64,000 nt of DNA, taken from positions 62,001 to 126,000 of the forward strand of contig JANXBW010000011.1 of NCBI GenBank assembly GCA_025060325.1, written 5' to 3'. Each line of letters opens with the position of its first letter. The stretch's first letter is position 1. Under the pieces are notes generated by a model, which ran no database searches, had not been told where the DNA came from, and was given only the letters and a program-made list of their open reading frames with translations. Position numbers and translations under genes: made by a program. Source of the stretch: Thermoguttaceae bacterium. GTDB taxonomy: Bacteria > Planctomycetota > Planctomycetia > Pirellulales > Thermoguttaceae. Of this stretch, positions 10,801 to 18,730 are shown in pieces.

Positions 10801-12042
10801 TTGCGGCCTGGGGATGATGCCCAGGAGTACAACTTCAGCGAATTAAGCACGGCCCCTGTGCCCTTGCCAATGGAACCGCCTTTGCGGCCACCTGTCCCGC
10901 CAATTGTGACATCTTACTTGCCGTTTGAGATAGTCCGTCGACCAAAGCCGCTCGCCTCGCCCTCGGAAGCCGTCCCGCGCCTTGGCCCCGGGGCAGGTTT
11001 GATAGGCTCAGGCGGCCCGGTGGAGGCTAAGTGGAGCTGGCACTTAAGCGTTGTCAACGCGGGCCATCCCCGTCAATCGCCTCCGCCGCGGGCTACAATT
11101 CAGGAGGTGGCCAGTCGGCTTGAAGCAGCCTCGTGGTCCGAATGGCAGTTGGACGCCGGCCTGTGGATGATCTTCGATCTTAAGACTGGTCAGGTTCTCC
11201 TTCAGGCAAGCTTTGGCAGACCGGGTGCTCTCCCCGTGGTGGGCGACTTCGACGGAGACGGCGTCCATCAGGTTGCAGTTTTTGTCGACGGGCTATGGTT
11301 TGTAGATCTTAATGGCAACGGGGTTTGGGACAACGAGGATCTGTGGCTCCAACTGGGGCAAGCGGGGGACCGACCGGTCACTGGCGATTGGGATGGCGAC
11401 GGGAAGACGGATGTGGGGATCTTCGGGCCGGCTTGGCCCCGGGACGAGCAAGCAGTTGCGGTGGAACCAGGTCTTCCGGATGTCCAGAACCGCCGGCAAG
11501 GCCCGCCGAAGAATCTGCCTCCCGAGGGTTCGCCCCAAGTGCTGGGAACCCGTGCGATGCGACTGACATCGCATGGGCCATTGCGCGTGGATGTCATCGA
11601 TCATGTGTTTTTCTTCGGCGGATCGGGGGCGGTGCCGATTACCGGCGACTGGAATGGCGATGGGATCACCAATATCGGCATCTTTGCGGATGGCCGGTGG
11701 ATTCTCGACACGGACGGTGACGGCCGGTTGACGGCTACTGATCTGGTGATCGAAGGCTTCGGTCAGCCAGGCGACTTGCCAGTCATCGGAGATTGGAATG
11801 GCGACGGGGTGGATGATCTTGGCCTCTGGCGCAGCGGTGTATTCTATCTGGACAGCGACGGCGACCGACAGCTTGGCGCACAGGATAAAGTCCTGGCCCA
11901 AGGTGAACCGGGGGATATACCCGTGGCGGGCGATTTCAACGGGGATGGGACAACCGAGGTGGGTGTATACCGGCCTAACGGCTTAAAGTCACCTCGCGTT
12001 GCCCGAGAAGCTCCCCCGCCAGCCCCCGGGTCCGCATTCTAA
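7885..12042 (+). CDS. Giant extracellular protein with LEPR-XLL-like N-terminus, SdrD/Cna-B repeats and FG-GAP-like repeats
   Basis: This 1385-residue protein starts at GTG 7885 behind TGGAGGGA. Residues about 50-65 contain FEPLEDRQLL, the planctomycete LEPR-XLL-type N-terminal signal of very large secreted proteins. Six Cna-B/SdrD_B-like domains begin near residues 267, 386, 504, 615, 729 and 840. Most start with (V/I)xGxVF.D.(N/D)..G.xD.GE, a calcium-binding-like loop, and carry EIQPAGYFDG near the end. The C-terminal quarter (from about residue 1115) has five GD(F/W)(D/N)GDG repeats followed by DxDxDG-like loops, reminiscent of FG-GAP/VCBS propellers. No LPXTG anchor or transmembrane segment is visible at the C-terminus. 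A calcium-stabilised surface fibre or adhesin is the likely role. It is the second gene after the WD40 protein. Confidence 0.85.
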   Translation: MKRSIWHWLGKVVLGRGGVPAEGRGTFKADTVSPGKNSPRSAKRASAWGKARQLSFEPLEDRQLLSIQSVTLGMVYFEPAAGEDEQPNVFHLSFSGGAPGTRLTELVIDTDKLGDGLTIGDALFDTAPGGGHAFASAPLRIVSQEGIDRVTAEVSDGGTRFRLVFDGFEAGEKLVFSIDVDEMGFLGPNAVVEGNEFEGSLLWARFEAPHYYAAAGTVRFFDAFEFPAGVALPLPPDTYMPPSEVPLPVHTAGAILALEQLPLPASVEGVVFEDVDIDGQRDAGEAPIAGVVLELWRKEGDNYVPTGRRATTDENGHYVFRDIWPGVYRIVEVQPAGFFSVAAIPGSVEGRASGRAATVNEIVDIELLGGERGVDFDFAEARPASLQGGVFHDRNDNGEWDSGEEGIGGVLIVAEYGGPLSGEDVLQRVELRTGPDGAFLLTGLAPGLWSLREVEPSGYFDGKDHVGTAGGQRVTGVDQVVDIWLASGAAGQDYWFGELLPASVSGRVFADLDGDCKQGPGDYPLAGVVIWLLDADGLRLTSTTTDAEGRYVFDGLSPGKYGVEEIQPADYFDAGVCIGSAGGRLAAPDRVMDIVLPSGIRGTEYNFREWPPGSIAGYVYEDSNANGRRDPGEPGIAGVRILLLDETGRPTGRKTVTDASGAFGFDGLAPNQTYGLQEIQPTGYFDGRDAAGDGGGNVDDENDRITGISVPPGQHLREYRFGEFRPASLSGYVFADRNGNCQLDVGERPIAGVTVVLVDARGQRLASIVTDQAGRWGFEGLPPGVYAVEEIQPAGYFDGPECVGSVGGWVDGNDRIAGIKLLPGAAAVNYKFTEWEPARISGYVFQDGPAVLLFPGATLDPTRLGRTGQRGPQAIPLSGVMLRLMDAQGNPVRDGAGREITATTDGSGYYEFAGLPPGTYCVYQVHPSGYVDWIDTPGTHGGLAVNPGQPLDPAILETLATDPRNDAILRVVLRPGDDAQEYNFSELSTAPVPLPMEPPLRPPVPPIVTSYLPFEIVRRPKPLASPSEAVPRLGPGAGLIGSGGPVEAKWSWHLSVVNAGHPRQSPPPRATIQEVASRLEAASWSEWQLDAGLWMIFDLKTGQVLLQASFGRPGALPVVGDFDGDGVHQVAVFVDGLWFVDLNGNGVWDNEDLWLQLGQAGDRPVTGDWDGDGKTDVGIFGPAWPRDEQAVAVEPGLPDVQNRRQGPPKNLPPEGSPQVLGTRAMRLTSHGPLRVDVIDHVFFFGGSGAVPITGDWNGDGITNIGIFADGRWILDTDGDGRLTATDLVIEGFGQPGDLPVIGDWNGDGVDDLGLWRSGVFYLDSDGDRQLGAQDKVLAQGEPGDIPVAGDFNGDGTTEVGVYRPNGLKSPRVAREAPPPAPGSAF

Positions 12043-12192
12043 TTCTGCCCGTGCTCACAACGTAGTAAACAGTTCCTGAAGACCAGCGGATCACCGGCTT
12101 TGGTCAAAATGTTTGACAATCTCTCCCGGAGACGGGCGGAGATTTCCTTTCCTTAAACAAGCCGCGGATTCTCCAGGATTCCGGATGTTGGG

Positions 12193-12216
12193 CCGGGAAG
12201 GGGTCCTCTTTCCCGG
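12193..12216. terminator. GC hairpin between convergent genes
   Basis: CCGGGAA at 12193-12199 pairs with TTCCCGG at 12210-12216. It sits 150 bases after the surface-protein stop and 15 bases beyond the stop of the hydrolase on the opposite strand. There is no T-run, so it may be only a weak or factor-assisted terminator. Confidence 0.35.
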
Positions 12217-12230
12217 GATTTCGGTGCGAG

Positions 12231-13238
12231 CTACCGCCTGAGGTGCTTTGCAAAGGACTGCTGGACATGCGTCCACATAGCCGGTGTAAGCACGTGGCCC
12301 GCATCCTCCTCGATGAAGTAGCTAAAATTCTCTGGCACGCCCGCTAGGTGGTAGACCCTGGCAATTCGGGCGACCGCCTCGCGGACTTCTTCAATGGGGC
12401 TACCCTCGTCCTTGGCACCAAAGTTGAGGTGAACTGGCTTCGGACAGCATAGAGCGACAATTTCCGGCGTGTCGGCATAGCGGTACCAGCCGGGAATAAA
12501 GTTGGGAAAACAATGCAGCAGTTTGTGTTTATGAATGCCCCGGTAAGTGGGAAGGCAACAATTGCCGACGAGACAGCGGAGGCGGTCTTCCCAGGGGCCG
12601 ACAAGCCAGGTGAACGTTGAACCCATCGAGTGTCCGTAGCACCCGATCCGTTGGGCGTCTACGTCGGGCCGGGTGCAAATGTAATCCACAGTGCGGCGCA
12701 TGTCGAGGATATTCCGCCACGCCATGCACTTACCGCTCACCACATAGCGCAGGAATTCAAATCGCTCGTAATCCCCGCCGCGAAGGTGCTCGTCCTGACG
12801 CTCTTCAAAGCAAAGGGCATCGGGGCAAACGACCACATATCCCTCACGGACCAGGGACACACCGGTGTGATGCATGGGATTGCCCGCAAGACCAGCCGGC
12901 TCACTCTTCCCGAGGTGCCATTCCCCATTATGTTGATGCCACACCGCTACAGCCGGAGCGGGAGTTGTCGCCGAAACGCCGTCGGGCACAAGCACCAGGG
13001 CCGGGATCCGCTCGCCGGGGACCGGTTCGAAGGTCACCCTTTCGATCCGATAGCCATCCTTTTGAATAATTTGTTCAAGCTGGGGTCGCAGATCGCCGCC
13101 TTCTGGCCAAGGACCTCCTAGACATTCCAGAAGACGCTGGCGGAGGAATTCCCGGCCCGCCGGCTCGAAGATCATGTCGCGGAAATACGGCCCATCGAGG
13201 ATCGGGGAACCTTCTAAGGGGCGATCCGGATGCATCAT
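12231..13238 (-). CDS. Alpha/beta-hydrolase (dienelactone hydrolase / acetyl xylan esterase-like)
   Basis: The 335-residue protein has an alpha/beta-hydrolase core. The nucleophile elbow is GHSMGS with Ser204, the probable acid is Asp277 (GAKDEGSP) and the His is His315 (EDAGHVL). HQHNGEW near residues 101-107 would contribute the oxyanion region. No signal peptide is apparent, so the enzyme is probably cytoplasmic. The sequence resembles planctomycete esterase or dienelactone-hydrolase-like proteins of carbohydrate and ester catabolism; the substrate cannot be assigned. I chose the ATG at 13236-13238; an upstream in-frame GTG at 13298 would add 20 residues, and neither has a strong Shine-Dalgarno sequence. 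The gene is divergent from the ceramidase-like gene. Confidence 0.78.
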   Translation of the reverse strand: MMHPDRPLEGSPILDGPYFRDMIFEPAGREFLRQRLLECLGGPWPEGGDLRPQLEQIIQKDGYRIERVTFEPVPGERIPALVLVPDGVSATTPAPAVAVWHQHNGEWHLGKSEPAGLAGNPMHHTGVSLVREGYVVVCPDALCFEERQDEHLRGGDYERFEFLRYVVSGKCMAWRNILDMRRTVDYICTRPDVDAQRIGCYGHSMGSTFTWLVGPWEDRLRCLVGNCCLPTYRGIHKHKLLHCFPNFIPGWYRYADTPEIVALCCPKPVHLNFGAKDEGSPIEEVREAVARIARVYHLAGVPENFSYFIEEDAGHVLTPAMWTHVQQSFAKHLRR

Positions 13239-13567
13239 CTTAGACCCGTGGCTATCTCTAATGACAAAGCTAGCGACTTGGATCTGACACTTCCCCACCC
13301 GTGCGGAGCTCAGGACCGGCCTCTATTCGCGGGGATTTGCCCGACGTTTGGTTGCCCTGGGATCATCGCCCCGCTATGTTAAGGCCTTGCCGAGCCTGCA
13401 CCAAGCCTGCCTTTTTAGGATGTTTGTACCTTCCCGCTACAGGTTCCGGCGAGCCTTCACCGGACAAGACCTATAATCCTTGTGGCATCACTGTAGACGA
13501 GGACACGTATCACCCGCGAGCCTGTGAAGCTCTGTAGGTTTTCTGCCAAGCGAAAAGGGTTTCTGCC
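13239..13567. other. Divergent intergenic region
   Basis: This region separates the hydrolase (minus) from the ceramidase-like gene (plus) and should hold both promoters. I see no confident -35/-10 pair and no RNA gene. Confidence 0.4.
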
Positions 13568-15049
13568 ATGAACCGTGCTTTGCGAGTGTTCCCTTGGAGG
13601 GGGATATCCCGCCGTTTGAATGAGCGATTCCTTTCCTCAATTACTTTCCCACCAGCTCGAGCCGCCATTTACGTTGGGGTGGTAGTGCTTCTTGCAGGTG
13701 TGATACCGGTCGGGCCGGCTGTCGCCCAACAAAATCAGAGTGATCCGGCTGTTTGGAAAGTCGGCCTTGCGCGCGTTGACATCACTCCCACTGAGCCTAT
13801 TTGGCTTGCCGGCTATGCCGCCCGAAACAAACCTTCCGAAGGCGTTCTTGCTCCGCTCTTTGCAAAGGCCATGTTGCTAGAGGATTTTCAGGGCAATCGG
13901 GGCCTGATTATCACGTTGGATATTATCGGCTTCCGGGAGAATGTTGCTGCGGAAGTCGCACGGCGAATCGAAGAAAAGACAGGGCTCAAGCGCGAACAAG
14001 TTCTAATTTGCTTTTCGCATACTCACACAGGGCCAATTGTCAGCTTGGGAGCGGTCGCGGGTTATTCCGTGGATGAACCGAATCGCGCGGTAATCGAATC
14101 GTATACCCGTCGGCTGATTGAGCAGCTTGGCGATCTGGCGGCCTCCGCGGCTGAAAGTCTGCGTCCGGCTGGCCTCCAGTGGGGTGTCGGGGTAGCTCCT
14201 TTTGTGATGAATCGTCGGGAATTTATCGAACGGGGTGTGCGAATTGGGTTTAATCCGCGGGGTTATGTCGACCGCAGTGTTCCGGTCTTGAAGGCCACCA
14301 GCCCGGAAGGCGAGAGTCTTGCCGTTCTTTTCGGTTACGCTTGCCACAATACGACTTTGACTGGTCAGCACTATGTTATTTCCGGGGATTACGCGGGGTT
14401 TGCCCAGGCGAAGTTGGAAGAAGAACTTCCTGGTGTGCAGGCGATGTTCGTCACCGGCTGTGCAGCTGACGCCAATCCGCATCCGCGGGGTGAGATCGAA
14501 CATGCTCGTCAGCACGGGTCGACATTGGCGGCGGCAGTGCGAGAGGTTCTCGGCGGTCCAATGCAGCCGGTGCGCGGCCCGCTCAAGTTGGCCTACCGTC
14601 GCGTGGATTTGCCCCTCCAGCAGTTTACCGAGGAACAGTTGCGGGCGATGGCCAAAGGGCCTGATTATTTGGCCGGCAATGCTCGCCGGATGTTGGAGAT
14701 GCTTGAAAAAGGGGAGCCGTTGCCAAAGACTTTTCCGGCCCCGATTGCGGTTTGGCAGTTCGGTACCGATTTGACCCTAGTGGCCCTGCCTGCTGAAGTG
14801 GTGAGCGACTACGCTCTCCTTTTGGATTCTGCCCTAGGCCACCTCAAGCTGTGGGTGGCAGCTTACTGCAACGAAGTTTTCGGGTACATTCCTTCCGCGA
14901 AGGTACTTTCCGAAGGCGGATATGAATGCCGGGGTGTGTACGTCGCCCCGGGATTCTTCGCGCCGGAGGTGGAAGAAGTCATTGTGAAAGAAGTTCGCGA
15001 AATGGCCGCTGGATTGGGACGGCCTGTGCCCGAAAACTGGTATCGATAA
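13568..15049 (+). CDS. Neutral/alkaline ceramidase-like hydrolase, exported
   Basis: The 493-residue protein starts at ATG 13568 behind AAAAGGG. A signal peptide is visible (hydrophobic residues about 33-52, cut near AVAQQ). The mature part begins WKVGLARVDITPTEP, the hallmark opening of the neutral/alkaline non-lysosomal ceramidase N-terminal domain. SHTHTGP at residues 150-156 (His151, His153) supplies likely zinc ligands, and FGYACHNTTLTG fits the catalytic zone. It is shorter than full ceramidases and appears to lack the C-terminal immunoglobulin-like domain, as do many planctomycete and environmental relatives whose substrates are uncertain. The likely reaction is hydrolysis of an amide or ester outside the cytoplasm. 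The gene stands alone. Confidence 0.82.
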   Translation: MNRALRVFPWRGISRRLNERFLSSITFPPARAAIYVGVVVLLAGVIPVGPAVAQQNQSDPAVWKVGLARVDITPTEPIWLAGYAARNKPSEGVLAPLFAKAMLLEDFQGNRGLIITLDIIGFRENVAAEVARRIEEKTGLKREQVLICFSHTHTGPIVSLGAVAGYSVDEPNRAVIESYTRRLIEQLGDLAASAAESLRPAGLQWGVGVAPFVMNRREFIERGVRIGFNPRGYVDRSVPVLKATSPEGESLAVLFGYACHNTTLTGQHYVISGDYAGFAQAKLEEELPGVQAMFVTGCAADANPHPRGEIEHARQHGSTLAAAVREVLGGPMQPVRGPLKLAYRRVDLPLQQFTEEQLRAMAKGPDYLAGNARRMLEMLEKGEPLPKTFPAPIAVWQFGTDLTLVALPAEVVSDYALLLDSALGHLKLWVAAYCNEVFGYIPSAKVLSEGGYECRGVYVAPGFFAPEVEEVIVKEVREMAAGLGRPVPENWYR

Positions 15050-15130
15050 CCCCGGCAGCAAAAAGCGACTCAGCGCCTGAGTTGGTAACGCGGAGTGGCA
15101 CCTCACGGGTCAAATCCCTAAGAGGGAGCA

Positions 15131-15343
15131 GTGTCTGCAGAGCCGGTTGGATTCTTCTCTTCAGCCGTCGGCTGGGCCTTATTGTCCACGTGGATGAGGG
15201 TCCGCGATCGAGGGCCCAGCGCGTGGAAAGATCGGCAGCCGGGTGAAAAGACAGATGCCAAGCGCCGCGGTATTTGCCCGCGAGAGTGCCCTTTTTGTAA
15301 GCAATCGTGTCCCAAGATGTTTCCGGCAATTGTGCAAGTATAA
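15131..15343 (+). CDS. Candidate 70-residue Cys-motif protein (doubtful)
   Basis: A GTG-started frame is preceded by GAGGGAG four bases upstream and ends in TAA exactly where a terminator-like hairpin begins. The last third holds four cysteines in a CxxxCxxCxxxC pattern (C49, C53, C56, C60; CPRECPFCKQSC), which could bind metal. The first half is unremarkable and I recognise no family. The ribosome-binding site and hairpin placement are the only support; the frame could be chance. Confidence 0.25.
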   Translation: MSAEPVGFFSSAVGWALLSTWMRVRDRGPSAWKDRQPGEKTDAKRRGICPRECPFCKQSCPKMFPAIVQV

Positions 15344-15374
15344 AGCGAGGCGGGCCAAAGGTCGCCCGCTTTTT
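15342..15374 (+). terminator. Intrinsic-terminator-like hairpin immediately before hisN
   Basis: AAAGCG (15342-15347) and GGCG (15349-15352), separated by a bulged A, pair with CGCC (15363-15366) and CGCTTT (15367-15372). T15370-15374 forms a T-run. It ends four bases before the hisN ATG, where a Shine-Dalgarno sequence should be, so it may act as an attenuator or end an upstream transcript. Confidence 0.6.
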
Positions 15375-15378
15375 ACAT

Positions 15379-16170
15379 ATGGATTCAGACCGCGAACGAT
15401 TTGAATTTGCCGTGCAGATTGCCCGCGAAGCAGGGCAGCTAACGCTCAGGTACTTCGGGCAGATTGGGCTAGTCAGCGAGCAAAAGGCGGACGCCACCCC
15501 CGTTACCGAAGCTGACCGCGAAGCGGAGCTACTGCTTCGAGAGCGAATTGGGCAGGCTTTCCCGGAGGATGAGATTCTCGGTGAGGAATTCCCGACAAAG
15601 CTGGGCACAAGCGCCTACCGCTGGATTATCGATCCGATCGACGGAACAAAGTCGTTCGTGAGAGGGGTGCCTCTTTACGGCACGATGATCGGCGTGGAAA
15701 GGGAGGGGCAACTAGAAATTGGGGTTGTTCACATTCCGGCGACGGGGGAGTGTGTCTTTGCTGCCCGCGGCATGGGAGCATGGTATGAGGATCGTACCGG
15801 TAACCGCCGGCGGGCTAAGGTTTCGACCGTGGATGATCTTTCCCAGGCACTGGTGCTGACCACGGACATAGCTCATTTTTGCCAAATTGGCCGTCCGGAA
15901 GTATGGGACCGGTTAGCCGGAAGGGTTAAGATGACCCGGACCTGGGGCGATTGTTATGGGTACCTGCTGGTGGCGACGGGTCGAGCCGAGGTAATGATCG
16001 ATCCCATTGTCAACGTGTGGGATGCCGCCGCGTTGGTGCCCATCCTGGAAGAAGCCGGCGGATGCCTTACTGATTGGCAGGGCCAGCGAAGGATCGATTC
16101 GGGATCAATCCTCGCTACCAACCCCGCTTTACTCCCGGCAGTTTTGGCAATAACGCGGTTAGGCCCGTAA
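15379..16170 (+). CDS. hisN: Histidinol-phosphatase HisN-type (inositol monophosphatase family)
   Basis: The 263-residue protein is a full-length member of the Mg-dependent inositol monophosphatase superfamily. It shows GEE (68-70), DPIDGT (85-90) and Asp215 of VWDAAALVP, the metal-binding residues. The signature TWGDCYGYLLVATGRAEVM is typical of the HisN branch, which dephosphorylates L-histidinol phosphate in histidine synthesis; inositol or other phosphomonoesters remain possible. ATG 15379 aligns with the family N-terminus (FAVQIAREAGQLTLRYF). The start has no visible Shine-Dalgarno sequence and sits directly after a terminator-like hairpin. A divergent hisF lies 10 kb downstream, not in the same operon. 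Confidence 0.82.
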   Translation: MDSDRERFEFAVQIAREAGQLTLRYFGQIGLVSEQKADATPVTEADREAELLLRERIGQAFPEDEILGEEFPTKLGTSAYRWIIDPIDGTKSFVRGVPLYGTMIGVEREGQLEIGVVHIPATGECVFAARGMGAWYEDRTGNRRRAKVSTVDDLSQALVLTTDIAHFCQIGRPEVWDRLAGRVKMTRTWGDCYGYLLVATGRAEVMIDPIVNVWDAAALVPILEEAGGCLTDWQGQRRIDSGSILATNPALLPAVLAITRLGP

Positions 16171-16323
16171 TGTCGGCACTGTTTGCGGCAAAGGGGTCAG
16201 GGCCTTCGAATGGCCGTTCGTTGTGCACGAAAATTAGGGAGGATGGGTTTAGACGAATGGCAGTTCACCGATTAGAAGCGGGGAGCCAGCGCCCTTGCTC
16301 TTTGAAAGTTCGGGGTATGCGTC

Positions 16324-17763
16324 ATGACCAAACCGCGATCAAGCCGCACGATCCGTGAAGAATGTACCGGCCGGGGGAAATCCTGTGGGCATGTGTCCCA
16401 GATTGGGCGCCGAGGCTTCCTTCGCCTGGCAGCGGTGGGGATTTCCTTGCCCCACCTGGCCCTGGGCCTTGGCCGGAGGCTTTCGCCGGCAGAGTTGCCC
16501 GATTTTTCTTGGCTTCCGTCGGCCCCACCGCTTCCCCCGCCAGAAGGCCAGATTATTTACGTCAAGACAGTGGACGAGCTTTTTGCCGCGGCGGAGAAGG
16601 TTCGCCCTGGCGGTACCATCCTGTTAGCGGATGGTGTCTACAAGATGCCGCGGTATTTCGAGATCCACACGGATCGGGTGACGCTTCGCAGCGCTTCGGG
16701 CCAGCGCGATCAGGTTATCTTGGATGGCTCGGAAAGTCGACATGGCGAATTGGTGGGCATCAGCTACTGTTCTGGTGTGACGATCGCGCACTTAACTATT
16801 CAGAATGTGCGTTTTAACGGGTTTAAGCTTAATTCCAATTTGAAGGCCCACGAGGTAACGATTTACGACTGCGTCATCCACAACGTGTGGCAACGAGGTG
16901 TGAAGGGGCCAGCCGTTCCGGAAAAAGATGCCGAGGCCCTAAGTCCCCGCCGCTGCCGCGTTCAATACTGTTTGTTTTACAACGATCGGCCGAAGCGCTG
17001 GGAGGACGACCCCACCGACCGACCCGAGACCTTCGGCGGTAACTATGTAGGCGGCATCGATGTGATGCAGGCGCGGGGCTGGGTTATTTCTGATAATGTC
17101 TTTTGGGGGATCCGCGGCCGAACGGGTGAGGCCCGCGGCGCCATTTTCTTGTGGATGGACAGTCGCGATTGCGTCGTTGAGCGGAACGTAATTGTCAACT
17201 GCGATTCCGGCATTTGTCTTGGCAACAGCCACCGAGCACGTTTCCCCATCCACTGCGTAAACTGCACGGTCCGCAACAACTTTATCGTTGGCGCTCCGGA
17301 AAATGGGATTTTAGCCGATTACACCCAGGACTGCAGAATCCTCCACAATACGGTGCACTGTCCGGATTCAAGGCTAAAGCGTCTCATCCGACTGGTGCAC
17401 GATAATGAGGGTTTGGTTGTTGCCAACAATTTGCTAAGCGGTCCGGAAATGCGCGTGGAAACGGAAAGCGCCGTACTCTTCCGGGGCAATCTCACTCGCG
17501 TCGTTCCGGAGTTTTTCCGCGATATCGGACGGGGCGATCTTCACCTCCTGCGGGCTTTGCCCGATCCGGAGGCCGCGGTAGATAACCTCCCAGAGGTACC
17601 GGAGGACTTCGACCGGCAACCGCGAGGCCACCGAACGCACGTTGGGGCGGATGATCCCATCGGGGGGACCGCCGCTTCCGTCCGCACCGCACCTGGCGAG
17701 CAATTGGAAAATTGCCGCCGGCTGAAAACCTGGCCCGGGTGTGGCTTCCAACTTTACGGCTAA
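16324..17763 (+). CDS. Tat-exported right-handed beta-helix protein
   Basis: The 479-residue protein carries a twin-arginine signal (GRRGFLRLAAVGISLP, residues 28-43), so it is exported folded. From residue about 80 it shows repeating short strands with conserved Asn and hydrophobic positions (GVTIAHLTIQNVRFNGFKL, CVVERNVIVNCDSGICL, CTVRNNFIVGAPENGIL). This is the pattern of parallel beta-helix pectate-lyase-like or polysaccharide-modifying proteins. The opening YVKTVDELFAAAEKVRPGGT resembles PL6/chondroitinase-B-type folds. Probable role: binding or cleavage of an acidic polysaccharide outside the cytoplasm. Catalytic residues cannot be assigned with confidence. The N-terminus before the RR motif is long, but no alternative start has a better ribosome-binding site. 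Confidence 0.78.
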   Translation: MTKPRSSRTIREECTGRGKSCGHVSQIGRRGFLRLAAVGISLPHLALGLGRRLSPAELPDFSWLPSAPPLPPPEGQIIYVKTVDELFAAAEKVRPGGTILLADGVYKMPRYFEIHTDRVTLRSASGQRDQVILDGSESRHGELVGISYCSGVTIAHLTIQNVRFNGFKLNSNLKAHEVTIYDCVIHNVWQRGVKGPAVPEKDAEALSPRRCRVQYCLFYNDRPKRWEDDPTDRPETFGGNYVGGIDVMQARGWVISDNVFWGIRGRTGEARGAIFLWMDSRDCVVERNVIVNCDSGICLGNSHRARFPIHCVNCTVRNNFIVGAPENGILADYTQDCRILHNTVHCPDSRLKRLIRLVHDNEGLVVANNLLSGPEMRVETESAVLFRGNLTRVVPEFFRDIGRGDLHLLRALPDPEAAVDNLPEVPEDFDRQPRGHRTHVGADDPIGGTAASVRTAPGEQLENCRRLKTWPGCGFQLYG

Positions 17764-17987
17764 CTCCGGGATAAATTTTTCGACGAGGACTTCCTAGGCT
17801 AGCCATAAGGCGGGTCTATCGCCCTCCCTGGAGTGGCATGAAAATCGATAGCAACGGCCCCCTTTTTAAGCGAAAATCATGTGGGTTATTTCTCTCGAGA
17901 ATCTATGAGTAACACGCGCGGCGGACAGCCAAAGCGGAATCGTGCAAAGGAGGCCCCGGTCCGGAAATTCACATGGGAGGAATGACC

Positions 17988-18635
17988 ATGGGCGACTACT
18001 CTGATCTCTACCAGGCCATTCTCGAAGGCAATGCCAAGAAAGCTAAGGAGGCCACCGAGCGGGCACTGGCGGAGGGGGCCGATCCAAACGAGCTTATTGA
18101 TCGATACATGATCCCTGCAATGGACGAGGTGGGGCGGCGATTCGAGTGCCAGGAGTACTTCGTACCGGAGCTCCTCATTGCGGCACGAGCCATGGAGACG
18201 GCCCTTCAGATCCTCACGCCCCGGCTGGCCGAAGGTGGCGGACGTAAGGCTGGCAAAGTCATCATCGGCACCGTTAAGGGCGATATCCACGACATTGGCA
18301 AGAACTTGGTGGCCTCAATGTTAAAAGGCGGTGGCTTCGAGGTGTTGGATTTGGGCGTGGATGTCCCGGCCGAAAAGTTTGTCGAAGCCGTCGGCAATCA
18401 GGAAAATGTCATTGTCGCCATGTCCGCGCTGTTGACCACAACCATGGGGTACATGCGCGAGGTCATCAACGCACTCAAGAAGGCCGGGATCCGTGACCGC
18501 GTCAAAGTTATGATCGGCGGAGCGCCCATCTCACAGCGTTTTGCTGACGAAATTGGTGCCGACGGCTACAGCGAGAATGCAAGCGGGGCAGTGGTCTTGG
18601 CTAGGCGTTTGCTGGGGCTAGCATCGTCAGCTTAA
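17988..18635 (+). CDS. Corrinoid (cobalamin-binding) methyltransferase protein
   Basis: The 215-residue protein has an N-terminal helical cap (residues 1-85, DRYMIPAMDEVGRRFECQEYFVPEL) and a Rossmann-like B12 domain. GDIHDIGKN (98-106) supplies the lower axial ligand His101; the later GGAP and DGY elements complete the cobalamin site. It belongs to the MtaC/MtbC/MttC-like family that carries a methyl group as methyl-Co(III). The ATG at 17988 is chosen over ATGs at 17973 and 17982 because GGGAGG at 17975-17980 is the ribosome-binding site. It is the first of six same-strand genes for methyl transfer. No reductive activator (RamA/RACo type) is in the window, although such proteins are usually needed. 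Confidence 0.9.
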   Translation: MGDYSDLYQAILEGNAKKAKEATERALAEGADPNELIDRYMIPAMDEVGRRFECQEYFVPELLIAARAMETALQILTPRLAEGGGRKAGKVIIGTVKGDIHDIGKNLVASMLKGGGFEVLDLGVDVPAEKFVEAVGNQENVIVAMSALLTTTMGYMREVINALKKAGIRDRVKVMIGGAPISQRFADEIGADGYSENASGAVVLARRLLGLASSA

Positions 18636-18730
18636 AGTTCGCCGAAACTCATCTAGCGGGCAGCTTGTCGGCTGGTTGGCGGTGGCTAAGAGGGTGGCAA
18701 GGTCCGCTTTTTCGAGAGGATCGCAAGCCC

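Noticed and set aside
15131-15343. Radical-SAM motif reading of CPRECPFC in the 70-codon frame
   Set aside because: The CxxxCxxC spacing matches, but the frame is far too short for a radical SAM domain and has none of its other features.
17764-17987. Possible cobalamin riboswitch before the corrinoid locus
   Set aside because: No B12-box-like string or surrounding helices could be identified.
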